Assembly (NCBI GenBank): GCA_947058615.1
Contig: CAMSHF010000005.1
Span: forward strand, 1-64,000
DNA length: 64,000 bases
Source of the DNA: an uncultured Rickettsiella sp.
GTDB lineage: Bacteria > Pseudomonadota > Gammaproteobacteria > Diplorickettsiales > Diplorickettsiaceae
Direction: 5' to 3'
The number at the start of each line of letters is the position of its first letter. The first letter of the stretch is position 1. Under the pieces are notes generated by a model. That model was given only the letters and a program-made list of their open reading frames with translations. It did no database searches and was not told the DNA's origin. The translations under genes and the position numbers were made by a program. Below, piece after piece: positions 18,914-28,682 of the stretch.

Positions 18914-18961
18914 ACACAATATCATGTGGTTTCTATACTATGCAACTACTATATGAAGTGA
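18914..18961 (-). promoter_or_regulatory. nrdA promoter with two NrdR-like boxes
   Basis: Box 1 (18914-18929, ACACAATATCATGTGG) matches 14 of 16 positions of the NrdR consensus ACACWATATHTWGTGT. Box 2 (18946-18961) matches 11 of 16. Their starts are 32 bases apart, the helical phasing usual for NrdR pairs. On the minus strand, TTGCAT and TATTGT at 18-base spacing form a promoter that the boxes overlap, fitting repression of nrdAB by ATP/dATP-loaded NrdR. Confidence 0.65.
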
Positions 18962-19072
18962 GGAAGAACTTCATAAGTTGTGTGTAAGTTGGGTAAAACA
19001 GGTTGATAGAAGGACGTTATTTTTGTTGTTATACACCGACGGAGCTTAACTTTATGCATCAATTAATTTTTT

Positions 19073-19090
19073 CAATACGATATCGTGTTG
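19073..19090. repeat. 18-bp near-perfect palindrome before algC
   Basis: CAATACGATATCGTGTTG is self-complementary at all but one base pair. It lies 25 bases upstream of the algC start, where a repressor operator could sit. No regulator is suggested by the sequence. Confidence 0.35.
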
Positions 19091-19115
19091 ATTTTAGCTG
19101 AAATTTGAGGGTGAT

Positions 19116-20507
19116 ATGCAACACATTTCTTGTCTCGAAGTTCCAAAAAGTATTTTTCGTGCCTATGACATCCGAGGCGTTATAGGTGAGTCAATAACAC
19201 CGGAGCTTATCTTTACATTGGGTAAAGCGATTGGCAGTGCGGCCCAGGAGCAAGGTGAACAAACCATTATTACAGCACGAGATGGACGCTTATCAGGACC
19301 TCGCTTAATAGAGGCCTTACATCAGGGATTGCGTGAAAGTGGCTGCGATGTGATTGATATTGGCCAAGTACCTAGCCCAGTGCTTTACTTTGCAACAAGG
19401 TACCTCGATTGTCGTTCGGGAATTGTGCTAACAGCGAGCCATAACCCTTCAAATTACAATGGTTTAAAAATTATTTTAGCAGGAAAAAGCTTATCTGAAG
19501 GGGCTATCGCTGAACTTTATCAACGTATTCAAGACAATGCCTTTAAATGGGGGAAAGGGAGTTATCAGCAAATATCCGTGACAGAGGCTTATCTTAATCG
19601 GATTACCGAGGATGTTTCTTTAGCACGACCTTTACGAATTGTGCTGGACTGCGGAAATGGAGTCGGGGGGGGGGTTGCTCCTGAGTTATTGCGTCGTTTG
19701 GGTTGTGAAGTAATCGAATTGTTTTGTGAGGTGGACGGTCGCTTCCCTAACCACCATCCCGATCCAAGTGTGCCTGAGAATTTAAAGGATCTTATCACGA
19801 GTGTGCGACAGCATAAGGCGGATATGGGTCTGGCACTCGATGGGGATGGTGATAGGCTGGGTGTGGTGACCCATCAAGGAGAAATTATTTGGCCTGATAG
19901 GCAACTTATGTTATATGCCATGGATGTATTATCGCGGAATCCTGGGGCACTCATTATTTACGATATTAAATCAACCGGGCACTTGGCAAAGTTTATCGAA
20001 AAGTATGGAGGTTGTTCCTTAATGTGGAAGACAGGGCATTCCATTATGAAAGCTAAACTGGAAGAAACAGGTGCATTATTGGCCGGGGAGATGAGTGGCC
20101 ACATCTTTTTTAAAGAGCGTTGGTTTGGTTTTGATGATGGTTTATATACAGCCGCTCGGTTATTAGAGATTGTTGCAAAAAGTAAAAAAAATATAAGCGA
20201 TCTTTTTGCAGAGTTACCGAATAGCCTAAATACGCCAGAATTAAAATTAGCGATTGCTGAAGATAGAAAATTTACCTTTATTCAAGCTTTTCAAGAACAC
20301 ATTAATTTTCCAGGTGCAAAACTGAGTAAAATAGATGGTGTCCGTGCCGATTTTACGGATGGTTGGGGTCTCGTACGCGCATCGAATACGGGTCCCTACC
20401 TGACCTTACGATTTGAAGCAGATAACTCTACGGCTTTAAAACATATCCAAAAACTATTTAGGGATGCTTTGTTAAAAATCGATCCTCAGCTCAAATTGTC
20501 TTTTTAA
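19116..20507 (+). CDS. algC: Phosphomannomutase/phosphoglucomutase (AlgC type)
   Basis: A 463-residue alpha-D-phosphohexomutase interconverting sugar 1- and 6-phosphates for lipopolysaccharide and nucleotide-sugar synthesis. FRAYDIRGVIG opens domain 1. The phosphoserine is in TASHNP at residue 108, as in the Pseudomonas enzyme. The metal loop DGDGDRLGV is near residue 242, the sugar-specificity loop GEMSGHIFFKERWFGFDDG near 328, and the phosphate-binding RASNTGP near the C-terminus. It starts the algC-xthA pair and diverges from nrdA. Confidence 0.93.
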   Translation: MQHISCLEVPKSIFRAYDIRGVIGESITPELIFTLGKAIGSAAQEQGEQTIITARDGRLSGPRLIEALHQGLRESGCDVIDIGQVPSPVLYFATRYLDCRSGIVLTASHNPSNYNGLKIILAGKSLSEGAIAELYQRIQDNAFKWGKGSYQQISVTEAYLNRITEDVSLARPLRIVLDCGNGVGGGVAPELLRRLGCEVIELFCEVDGRFPNHHPDPSVPENLKDLITSVRQHKADMGLALDGDGDRLGVVTHQGEIIWPDRQLMLYAMDVLSRNPGALIIYDIKSTGHLAKFIEKYGGCSLMWKTGHSIMKAKLEETGALLAGEMSGHIFFKERWFGFDDGLYTAARLLEIVAKSKKNISDLFAELPNSLNTPELKLAIAEDRKFTFIQAFQEHINFPGAKLSKIDGVRADFTDGWGLVRASNTGPYLTLRFEADNSTALKHIQKLFRDALLKIDPQLKLSF

Positions 20508-20509
20508 CT

Positions 20510-21283
20510 ATGCGTATTATTTCATTTAATGCAAATGGTATCCGTTCTGCGACACGTAAAGGTTTTTTTGATTGGGTGAAACTTCAAAAAGCGGATGTGA
20601 TTTGTTTACAAGAAACGAAAGCACAAAAATATCAATTAGATGCCTCGTTTTTTCCAGAAGGTTATCAAGCGTATTTTTTTGATGCAGAAAAGAAAGGTTA
20701 TAGTGGCGTAGCAATTTATACGCGTATCAAGCCAGAATCAGTTATTATGGGGCTTGGCTGGGAATGTGCTGATAAGGAGGGTCGTTATCTTCAACTTAAT
20801 TTTCCTGAATTAAGTGTGGCCTCCCTATATATGCCCTCAGGCAGTAGTGGTGAAGGTCGTCAACAACTTAAGTTTCAGTTTCTAAATAATTACCTACCGA
20901 TTTTAAAAAAACAACGTCAACAAAAACATAATTTTATTATTTGTGGCGATTGGAATATTGCACATAAGCCGATCGATTTGAAAAATTGGCGTAGCAATCA
21001 AAAAAATTCAGGGTTTTTACCGGAAGAACGTGCATGGTTGGATCAAGTATTAGGGCCCGTGGGTTATGTGGATGCATTCCGTGAGGTAAATCAACAAGCG
21101 GAGCAATATACATGGTGGTCAAATCGTGGTCGTGCCTGGGATAATAACGTGGGATGGAGGATTGATTACCAGATGATTACACCAGGACTTAGAAATAAAA
21201 TAAAATCAGTTGAAATCTATAAAGATCAACGATTTTCAGATCATGCGCCTTTAATTACAGATTATCATCTTAATAAGACGTAG
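20510..21283 (+). CDS. xthA: Exodeoxyribonuclease III
   Basis: A 257-residue EEP-family AP endonuclease and 3'-5' exonuclease for base-excision repair. Motifs are FNANGIRSA, the metal Glu in CLQETK, SLYMPSG, CGDWNIAH, WRIDYQM and the catalytic SDHAPL. It begins two bases after the algC stop without its own clear ribosome site, so translation is probably coupled. Confidence 0.95.
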   Translation: MRIISFNANGIRSATRKGFFDWVKLQKADVICLQETKAQKYQLDASFFPEGYQAYFFDAEKKGYSGVAIYTRIKPESVIMGLGWECADKEGRYLQLNFPELSVASLYMPSGSSGEGRQQLKFQFLNNYLPILKKQRQQKHNFIICGDWNIAHKPIDLKNWRSNQKNSGFLPEERAWLDQVLGPVGYVDAFREVNQQAEQYTWWSNRGRAWDNNVGWRIDYQMITPGLRNKIKSVEIYKDQRFSDHAPLITDYHLNKT

Positions 21284-21361
21284 GGGGCAAAAAAATAAGC
21301 AGGATTTATCTTTTTGTGACCTTTGACAGCTAAAAAATCAAACGGTTTCCTCGAGTAGCGC

Positions 21362-21397
21362 TTACTTGCATCCTCCTATAGAGTTTTACTTGCATCC
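21362..21397. repeat. Short direct repeat beyond the 3' end of the giant gene
   Basis: TTACTTGCATCC occurs at 21362-21373 and again at 21386-21397, in the 127-bp gap between xthA and the end of the 2396-residue gene. Such a pair could be a target-site scar or chance. Confidence 0.45.
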
Positions 21398-21410
21398 AAA
21401 CAGCTAGTTA

Positions 21411-24400
21411 TTAATGTAATTTTTGTAGAGGGATCCCATAAGTCTTAGATTTGATTCTATCTGTTTGCCTTTCCACCTTTTTACTATTTTTAAATGCTTT
21501 TTTATCAAAAGAAATGGGCTTGATCGGATTTTTTAATGTTTTTCGAATAAAAAAATCAAGAAGCATGAGTGTGCTATGAGCATTAGGTGATTCTCTATGA
21601 GAAGAAAGCGTGTGAGGAGTGTACTGATTTGATTTTCTTGATTCAGATTTATACTTTGTGTCAATCAATAGGGGATGGTTTGATGACGCTTTTATGGTAG
21701 GCCTAAAACTTTCTACATAATAAAGCTGTTTGTTTGTTGTAAAAAAGCTTTCATTTCGTTTAGCGGCTTCCGATTTATAAAAAAAGTGCGTTTGAGATAA
21801 ATTTTCTGTATGAGATTTTACAAACGGTTTTGGTTTATTTTGAACAGTATTGTTTGAGTTTGAAAAGGTTTTTTGATAGGAATGTTTATTTTTTTTTGCA
21901 TGATGGGAGGGGTGAATTTTAGTTGTGGATTTGCTTTTCTTCTCCTGGACAGAGGCAAACGAACTTGCTGTTTGCTTTTTATTTTGCTGCTGATTATAGT
22001 TTTTTTTGTTATATGATTTTCTTTTCGAGTTAGCGTTGTCATATTTTTCTAAATAATCATCCGCAATCGCTAAGATACGTTCTTTCTTATTAAATGTTGA
22101 CGTAGGATAAGAATTTTGAGTCATTTGAGGTAAAACAGTTTGATTGACTCTTTTAGGCAATCTTTTAGCGGAAGTTGATTTTGGGATGTTGTTGACGACG
22201 CTTTTTTCTTCAAACTCGACTTGACGTTTATGACGCATGATCGGCTGTAGTAACCTGTTTTGATTATCAGAGGGCTGTATCATGCTTGAATTTAAAAAAA
22301 TTTGAGTTTTTGGATCAAGCGGATTAGCGGAAATCATTTGATCAAAATGAAACGGATGATCGATTTTATCTTCATAATCTTGAAGACATATTTTTTGGTT
22401 AAAGAATTCTAATGTTGCCGACAATATCTTTTTTCTCATTTCCGATTCTTGATAAAACTTTTGGAAGATAATTGTGCAATAGTCAATGGAAAATATGACA
22501 TTAGTCAGAATGAGATCCGTTTCATTACGAAAAAAAGCATAATCACCAATATTTCTTAATATCTGGAATTTCATTCCCTCTTCTATAGCTTGATGCGTAA
22601 TAAAGATAATTTTTTTATCTTCAGTAAAGATTAAAGGGGCTGTTGACAAACTCCAAAACTCTTCGTCGAGGGGCACTATGTTTTTCGGAATAGAATTTAA
22701 AAAGATATCTAATTTTTGATACCAATTAGTATTATTAAGTAGTGCGTCTTTTAATTGAATAGTCGCCCAAGGCAAGAAACAAGCAACATCATAGGAGTCA
22801 TACTGAGTCGGCGAGTAAACCGCATTACTTAGTGTTAAAATCAAGTCATTTGCCGCAGGAAATACATGAGACGAAATGATCGCATTAGGGTAGATTTGTT
22901 TGTATTTTTTAACGATCTCACGTAAATCTAAAGTATCAGTAAATTCGACCAACTCATTCAAATCTGTTGTTGAATTATCGTATAAAGTGATTTTAGAAAG
23001 CGGAAATTCTGTTTTGTTATTAGTTAAGATAATATAGACATTTTCACCACCATTACCCATGATATGACTTTCAAGCGAACTATTGATGTAAAAAATTTCG
23101 TGTTTTCCTTGTCCAATGGATATCGTTATATTATTTATTAATTGAATTGACAGCGTTTTCTCTAAACGATTAGCTAATTCGCTAAATAAGCTGATTTTTT
23201 CATCCAGTGTTTTATTATTGGCGCTTATTTCTTGTATGTATAACTGTGTGTTATTGATTAGTTTTATTTCATTTTTTTCAAAAAAATAGGATATATTTTT
23301 GGGAAGATCACTTGTATTTTTTGTTTGATTACTTTCTGAGGTAAAAAAAGCATCTGAAATAGTTATAGCAAATTTTTTTCTAGCGGTGTTTTCATCAATA
23401 AGTACAGCAATATGTAGCGTATTATTTGTTAAGGTTATTGCATCGATATTCGCTAGAGAGCATTCGAAAAAGAATCGATGTTGAATAGGCTCATTAAAAG
23501 GATATATGATCTGAGTTTCACCGATTTCGTCTGCGGGAATTCTATAATCTATAGAATTTATCGTTGTGTTTATAGAAAACAGGATATGTGTGTTATTTCT
23601 TAATACAAACTTTAGGTTTGTATTATAAGAATGCTCAGTGATCAATAAACGGTCAGGTAGTTCTTTATTTTTACCTCCTTGACCATCGATAAAATAGATT
23701 TCCTCGTTCAAATAAATAATATCTTGTTGATTTTTTCGTCCATAAATTTGATTGACCGAATAAGTTTTAATTTTAAACTCGTGCGCTGAACAAGAAAGTA
23801 GAGTTGAATGTATTGTAGACGCATTTTTTCCACATAAGTAATCATCAATATCAAATAATACCGTATCGTTTTTTTGAGGATAAAAATTATCAAGAATAAG
23901 AATATCCGTTCCATCCCCCCCACGAATTAAGCCTGAAATAGCATTTCCTTGTAAATTAAATATATTCCCAGCATTACCTCCTATATACAACTTTTTACCA
24001 TTTTGAACGAAAAACAATGTTGGCGAATTAGTGAAAGCAATGGCTTTGTCCTCTCCTTCTCCTAAGTGAATTAAGGTCGCATTGCCTGTTCTATTAAATG
24101 TATACATTACACCTAAAGTATTTTGGCAAAAATACTCAGGCTTTGTTTTTATTGTTATATTTTTATAACTAAGATTAAGAGAATCGAGGGTTTCTAAGCA
24201 AAATATATGTGCTTTATTGGATGCATCAGGCTTACTATCATCCGCTATAAGATCCTGTATCTCCAAAAAAATGTTATTTTTGTGTAAAACGGTTTCATTA
24301 TAAAAAGAAGGAAAAACATACCATTTAACAGCAGTATTTTTTTTAAAAAAATCGATGGCGTGCATAATTGATTGTGCGTTTTTTATTTTAACTTGTAAAT

Positions 24401-27400
24401 ATTCTGAAGGTGCTAGATCAAAAAAAGAACGCAAAAACTGAATAACTTGTTCTTCTGTAGAGAGGTTAAGGTATTTTTTAAGTGTTTCAACTTTTTGCTC
24501 GGCCGTATACCCTTCAGCACCTAGCCAAGCCAGCATGGCTACTCCCTCTCCTAAAGGGCCTGTGAATGCTGAAAGTCCGCTAATAATTCCAAAAAATTCA
24601 GCAGCTTCGATCCCCGCTTCGATGCCATCAATTCCCACAATAATGCTGTTCAAAATCATATCGGGAAGAACTGTTTTATCGCCCATTTTATAGGTCTTTA
24701 TTTCATTGTTAAGATTGTAAGCAAAAAAAATAGAGGTTGTTTTGGCAACAAAAGGGGAAGCGACTCGCATTATTTTACCTAAAAACTGTCTTTTGCTAGC
24801 GGATACGATATCTTCATTAAATAGGATATCGAGTATTTTACTTTTCAAGCCTGAATTTTTTTCAAGTACCGTTGTCTCTGATGCTAGATTTTTACCTTGA
24901 ATCAATAAGCTATTGGATATTTTTTCAAAGAAAAAACTGCTGGTTATTAATCCAAAATCAAAGGCTACTTCGTCAAAATGACCCTGGAGCATAGCAGATA
25001 AAATATCCTTAGTTATAAGCGTTGAACTGAGATAGCCAGATATCTGCCTAATTTTTTCAACATGGGCTTTAATATTTCGATTTCTAAGCTGGATCTCTCG
25101 CTCAGTTTCAGAGGATAAACAAATGCTTCTTTTTAAACTATGTGATGAACAGCTATTATAAACTTCAGGTTCAGCACTAAATAGTTTTGTCTTAAATTTA
25201 ACAACTAATCTTATCGCTCGTCTTTGATTTTCTTTTTTTTCAGGAATAGTCGAATATCCTTTGAATTTTAAAAGAGGATTTTCTACGTTATAAAAACGCT
25301 CTACAATGTATTTAATATTTTCTGGTGATAAAACCTCTTCACGCCATTGCTGTTCAAGATAATTAAGTATTTCAGTCAAGTTAAAGTATGCGCCTAATTT
25401 GATATAGTAAGCGATGGCGTTGCCCAAAAAATCATAAAAATTTTTCTTTGTAAAATTTTTATGAGCCAAATCGATAAAATAGCCGAAGTATTTTGCATTT
25501 TTCATAAGCAGGATATCAAAAAACGCTTTTTCTGGATAAGCATATCCTAAACTACTAATTAATTCTTTATGCTCTGACATATAAAGAAGAAAATGAAGAT
25601 TATGAAAAATTATTTCTTTATCTTTTTTAAAAACTGGTTCCCAATACCAAATTAACTTTTGAATTTTTCCCACGGTTTCTTTAAATTGGGCCTGGTTTTC
25701 CTCAAGCTTCAGTCGTATGATTTGTTGAACGAGTCGATGTATCGTATATCGGCTTTGATTTTCAGAATTAATCATCGAATAATTGACTAGCAACTGCATA
25801 ATACTATCTAAATCATTAATGCTTAAATTACGGTTGATATGATTAAAATAAAAAATTTTCTCACTTGCGATATTATCTGGGTATAAATAGGCTAATATAT
25901 TTAAAATTTCTATTGCCTCATTGCCAAGCGGCTCTTTTTTTATGTTATCTAACGTAATAAGCCAGGTTGTAAAAACTGTTTTTAGGTAAGGATCATTTAA
26001 ATAATGGGAAAAATTAAAATCTAATAGCTCCTTACTTTTTTCTTTATAGCGCTCTATGTAATGATCAAGAGAAAAATTTGTATTTGAATTTCTTCTCAAT
26101 TTTATATAAGCCAGTGCTTGTTGCAGTGCTAAAGGTAAACCTTGAAGTAATTGATTCAATTCTCGTATTTTTTTGTCTTGATTACTTTGTAAGGTCAATG
26201 ATTTTTTAATAAGTTCTTCTGTTTCTTGTTCAGTGAAAACGTTAAGTGGTAAAACAGAGTTGGCTATGTTATCCCAATGATTAAAACGTGAAGTGATTAA
26301 CACCGTTGGGTTATTGCCAGGCCGAGATTTTGGTAAATAATCTTGTATCACATAGGAATTCTCAACATTATCAAAAATAAATAGACTTTTTCTATCCGAA
26401 AAATAGTCATAGATCGCTTCAACAATATCCACCAACGATTTTTTTTGTTCATAACGATCTTTCGTGTTAATCTGTGTTTTTTCAGCGAGTTTATCGAAGG
26501 AATAGCCTATATTTTCTAAGGTCTCAGCATTAATCCATAAAACATTATGATCATAATCGTTTGCATAAAGCTCGGCATAACGTAAAGCTAATTGAGTTTT
26601 GCCGATTCCTCCTAAACCACTAATTGACAATTGGGAACCACTGGAAGGGAGTAAAGAATCACTAGTTGATGGATTCGAAGAGGCAATGGATATCCTTGAC
26701 CAAGACGGTATGATGGCAATTGTTCTTTCCGACATTAAGATACGATGCAATTGCTCAAGTATCTGAATTCTTCCACTAAAATTTTTTACTGGCTTTCTTA
26801 AATTAAAATAAATCGGCTTTTTATTTTCGTGTCTTTCACTCCATTGAGGAGGATATCGATTCTCAATTTTATCCAAAATACGCTGTGCTTCTACTGAAAT
26901 TTTTTCTGAATGTAAGACATAAGAATGGTCATTTGAAATAAATTGGAGAATACTTTCTTTATAAAAAGGTTGAGCATCGATATATTCCTCTTTCCATTTT
27001 TTTTTCAATTCACCATCGCTCTCCTTTTCCCATTCAAATAGGCGTCGATAACCATATCGTGGTTGATATTTAGGATCTTCTTTGGTATAAAATTTACCCG
27101 GTTCGTTATTTTTGTTGAAAACGACTAAACCTACTTTTTCATATAAATTAGCTGTATTAATCTTTTTTTCACTTTTATCTTGTATGGAATATCCCGAGAT
27201 TCTTAATCTAGCCCGTTTAACGTCAGGATCAAAGAATTTTTCCGATGGACCTTGTGATACACCTTCTTCTATCAGTTCCTTGGAAATAGGCCTATCTCTA
27301 TTGGAATCTTTTCCTATATAGTTGAGCGTTCGATCGACAGCATCCTCTGCTAATTTTTCCATAGCTATTTTTTCACCTGCCTTATCGGTTACCTGCATAA

Positions 27401-28601
27401 ATTGATTTTCATAGCTGTGAAAAATACTTACGGCTGCTTCAGCTAAAATAAATTTTAAGCGATCTGATTTAAATTCAGAAAAAATCTTAGTAATTTTTTG
27501 GGCTTTATCTTTAGATAGGTAGTATTTACTATTAATCATTCTTAACGAAGCCACCAAAGAAGGAATTGCGCCTACGAGGCTTTGCGCAATGCTGATACCG
27601 AGTAACGCAGTAGTTGTGCCAGTTTTCAATTCGGTTCTTAGAGCCTCCTCTGTTAGTCTTTCTCCTTTGGCTAACAAATGATAGGCCCCTAGCTTTTTTA
27701 TAAAAGCACTTATGAAAGTTTCAACAAAAACCGCTAATAAAATTGTTTTTTCTTTTTCAGTTTGAGCGCTTGCTTTAAATCGTTTAGGATCAGAATCCGT
27801 CTTTTCTAAACGAGTGAAGGGCATATCGAGCGGTAATAGTGATTCTTCTTGTGCTTCTAAGTTTTTTAAAAGTAGTAAATGTCGTTCACGCCAAGCGGGA
27901 TCGGTGTTAAGTTTTTGAGAAAAAAGAATTCTTTTTCTTCTGAAATATTCTTCGTCACGGGGTCGCTGCAATAACTTAATAAGCCAATACAACGGATAAT
28001 TATTATCCAGCATCCTGTTCAGGTCCGCGGCATTCTCGAGCGCCCATAAACCGCAATTGTATCCATCCTGTTGCTGAATAAATCCAGGACTTATACTTGT
28101 CTGCTGTATTCCAAGTTGGTTCGTCATTAGAGAAAAATATTCTGGAGGTAGAGGGTTATTTTTTGAATCGATATAATAACTTAGATAGTTATTTTCTTGA
28201 TAAAAAATAACCAAAGTTACCCAATGTAACCCTTCTAAATTAACAATTAAGGTTAATCGAGATTTTGTTAATTTTTCAGTAATAATTTTTGATTGAAATA
28301 ACTGTAAAGTAATAAATAACTGTGATAAGGAGCCTAATATCTCAAAATCAGCATTGCTCTCATCCATTGCGGGAAATTGCCTATACTCCAAGCGCGCAAT
28401 GTCAGCAATATCTTCTTGACTTAGCCAGTAAGCATAATCCCATTTTTTAGTGGCTTCGACCAGTGTTTTATGATTAGGGGCTCGTTTGATGCGTGAGCTT
28501 AAGATTGATTCTTTAAAATCTAGATAAAAAATCTCATTGTTTGAAATATTTAGTAGAGAGCGATCATAAAATTTTAGGTTTTGATTTTTTTTTATTTTCA
28601 C
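21411..28601 (-). CDS. Giant multidomain toxin-like protein: Ulp1/C48-type protease, NB-ARC ATPase, pore-like and beta-repeat regions
   Basis: A 2396-residue protein starting at GTG 28601 behind AAGGAG. RIKR at 37-40 is a furin-type site. A CE-clan cysteine protease follows: His126 (GLHWVTL), Asp145 (YYIDSK), Gln177 and Cys183 (QQQDGYNCGLWALENA), the order of Ulp1/deubiquitinase enzymes. Hydrophobic helices lie at about 284-305 and 326-352. An NB-ARC/STAND ATPase has Walker A GLGGIGKT (662-669), Walker B FIFD (Asp744), LITSR, GLPLAL (821-826) and a winged-helix IHRLVQ. A hydrophobic pore-like segment (about 1311-1365) and a glycine-rich beta region (about 1500-1575, GGDGTDIL) resemble Tox-SGS/TcdA-type toxins. 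RHKR (2123-2126) precedes a Lys/Ser/Asn-rich tail with MLLDFFIRK. Composition is unusually Asn/Lys/Ile-rich. No antidote gene is adjacent. The toxin role is inference. Confidence 0.85.
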   Translation of the reverse strand: MKIKKNQNLKFYDRSLLNISNNEIFYLDFKESILSSRIKRAPNHKTLVEATKKWDYAYWLSQEDIADIARLEYRQFPAMDESNADFEILGSLSQLFITLQLFQSKIITEKLTKSRLTLIVNLEGLHWVTLVIFYQENNYLSYYIDSKNNPLPPEYFSLMTNQLGIQQTSISPGFIQQQDGYNCGLWALENAADLNRMLDNNYPLYWLIKLLQRPRDEEYFRRKRILFSQKLNTDPAWRERHLLLLKNLEAQEESLLPLDMPFTRLEKTDSDPKRFKASAQTEKEKTILLAVFVETFISAFIKKLGAYHLLAKGERLTEEALRTELKTGTTTALLGISIAQSLVGAIPSLVASLRMINSKYYLSKDKAQKITKIFSEFKSDRLKFILAEAAVSIFHSYENQFMQVTDKAGEKIAMEKLAEDAVDRTLNYIGKDSNRDRPISKELIEEGVSQGPSEKFFDPDVKRARLRISGYSIQDKSEKKINTANLYEKVGLVVFNKNNEPGKFYTKEDPKYQPRYGYRRLFEWEKESDGELKKKWKEEYIDAQPFYKESILQFISNDHSYVLHSEKISVEAQRILDKIENRYPPQWSERHENKKPIYFNLRKPVKNFSGRIQILEQLHRILMSERTIAIIPSWSRISIASSNPSTSDSLLPSSGSQLSISGLGGIGKTQLALRYAELYANDYDHNVLWINAETLENIGYSFDKLAEKTQINTKDRYEQKKSLVDIVEAIYDYFSDRKSLFIFDNVENSYVIQDYLPKSRPGNNPTVLITSRFNHWDNIANSVLPLNVFTEQETEELIKKSLTLQSNQDKKIRELNQLLQGLPLALQQALAYIKLRRNSNTNFSLDHYIERYKEKSKELLDFNFSHYLNDPYLKTVFTTWLITLDNIKKEPLGNEAIEILNILAYLYPDNIASEKIFYFNHINRNLSINDLDSIMQLLVNYSMINSENQSRYTIHRLVQQIIRLKLEENQAQFKETVGKIQKLIWYWEPVFKKDKEIIFHNLHFLLYMSEHKELISSLGYAYPEKAFFDILLMKNAKYFGYFIDLAHKNFTKKNFYDFLGNAIAYYIKLGAYFNLTEILNYLEQQWREEVLSPENIKYIVERFYNVENPLLKFKGYSTIPEKKENQRRAIRLVVKFKTKLFSAEPEVYNSCSSHSLKRSICLSSETEREIQLRNRNIKAHVEKIRQISGYLSSTLITKDILSAMLQGHFDEVAFDFGLITSSFFFEKISNSLLIQGKNLASETTVLEKNSGLKSKILDILFNEDIVSASKRQFLGKIMRVASPFVAKTTSIFFAYNLNNEIKTYKMGDKTVLPDMILNSIIVGIDGIEAGIEAAEFFGIISGLSAFTGPLGEGVAMLAWLGAEGYTAEQKVETLKKYLNLSTEEQVIQFLRSFFDLAPSEYLQVKIKNAQSIMHAIDFFKKNTAVKWYVFPSFYNETVLHKNNIFLEIQDLIADDSKPDASNKAHIFCLETLDSLNLSYKNITIKTKPEYFCQNTLGVMYTFNRTGNATLIHLGEGEDKAIAFTNSPTLFFVQNGKKLYIGGNAGNIFNLQGNAISGLIRGGDGTDILILDNFYPQKNDTVLFDIDDYLCGKNASTIHSTLLSCSAHEFKIKTYSVNQIYGRKNQQDIIYLNEEIYFIDGQGGKNKELPDRLLITEHSYNTNLKFVLRNNTHILFSINTTINSIDYRIPADEIGETQIIYPFNEPIQHRFFFECSLANIDAITLTNNTLHIAVLIDENTARKKFAITISDAFFTSESNQTKNTSDLPKNISYFFEKNEIKLINNTQLYIQEISANNKTLDEKISLFSELANRLEKTLSIQLINNITISIGQGKHEIFYINSSLESHIMGNGGENVYIILTNNKTEFPLSKITLYDNSTTDLNELVEFTDTLDLREIVKKYKQIYPNAIISSHVFPAANDLILTLSNAVYSPTQYDSYDVACFLPWATIQLKDALLNNTNWYQKLDIFLNSIPKNIVPLDEEFWSLSTAPLIFTEDKKIIFITHQAIEEGMKFQILRNIGDYAFFRNETDLILTNVIFSIDYCTIIFQKFYQESEMRKKILSATLEFFNQKICLQDYEDKIDHPFHFDQMISANPLDPKTQIFLNSSMIQPSDNQNRLLQPIMRHKRQVEFEEKSVVNNIPKSTSAKRLPKRVNQTVLPQMTQNSYPTSTFNKKERILAIADDYLEKYDNANSKRKSYNKKNYNQQQNKKQTASSFASVQEKKSKSTTKIHPSHHAKKNKHSYQKTFSNSNNTVQNKPKPFVKSHTENLSQTHFFYKSEAAKRNESFFTTNKQLYYVESFRPTIKASSNHPLLIDTKYKSESRKSNQYTPHTLSSHRESPNAHSTLMLLDFFIRKTLKNPIKPISFDKKAFKNSKKVERQTDRIKSKTYGIPLQKLH

Positions 28602-28647
28602 TGTTACTCCTTTTTAATAAATCTATCCTTAAAATGATTGTTTTGGC

Positions 28648-28680
28648 TTGATTAATTTTTTTACAATCTAAATTAATCAA
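28648..28680. repeat. 11-bp perfect inverted repeat in the giant gene's upstream region
   Basis: TTGATTAATTT (28648-28658) and AAATTAATCAA (28670-28680) are exact inverse complements with an 11-nt spacer, 47-79 bases upstream of the GTG start. No T-run follows on either expected strand, so it is more like an operator than a terminator. The sequence is so A+T-rich that chance is a real alternative. Confidence 0.45.
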
Positions 28681-28682
28681 AA

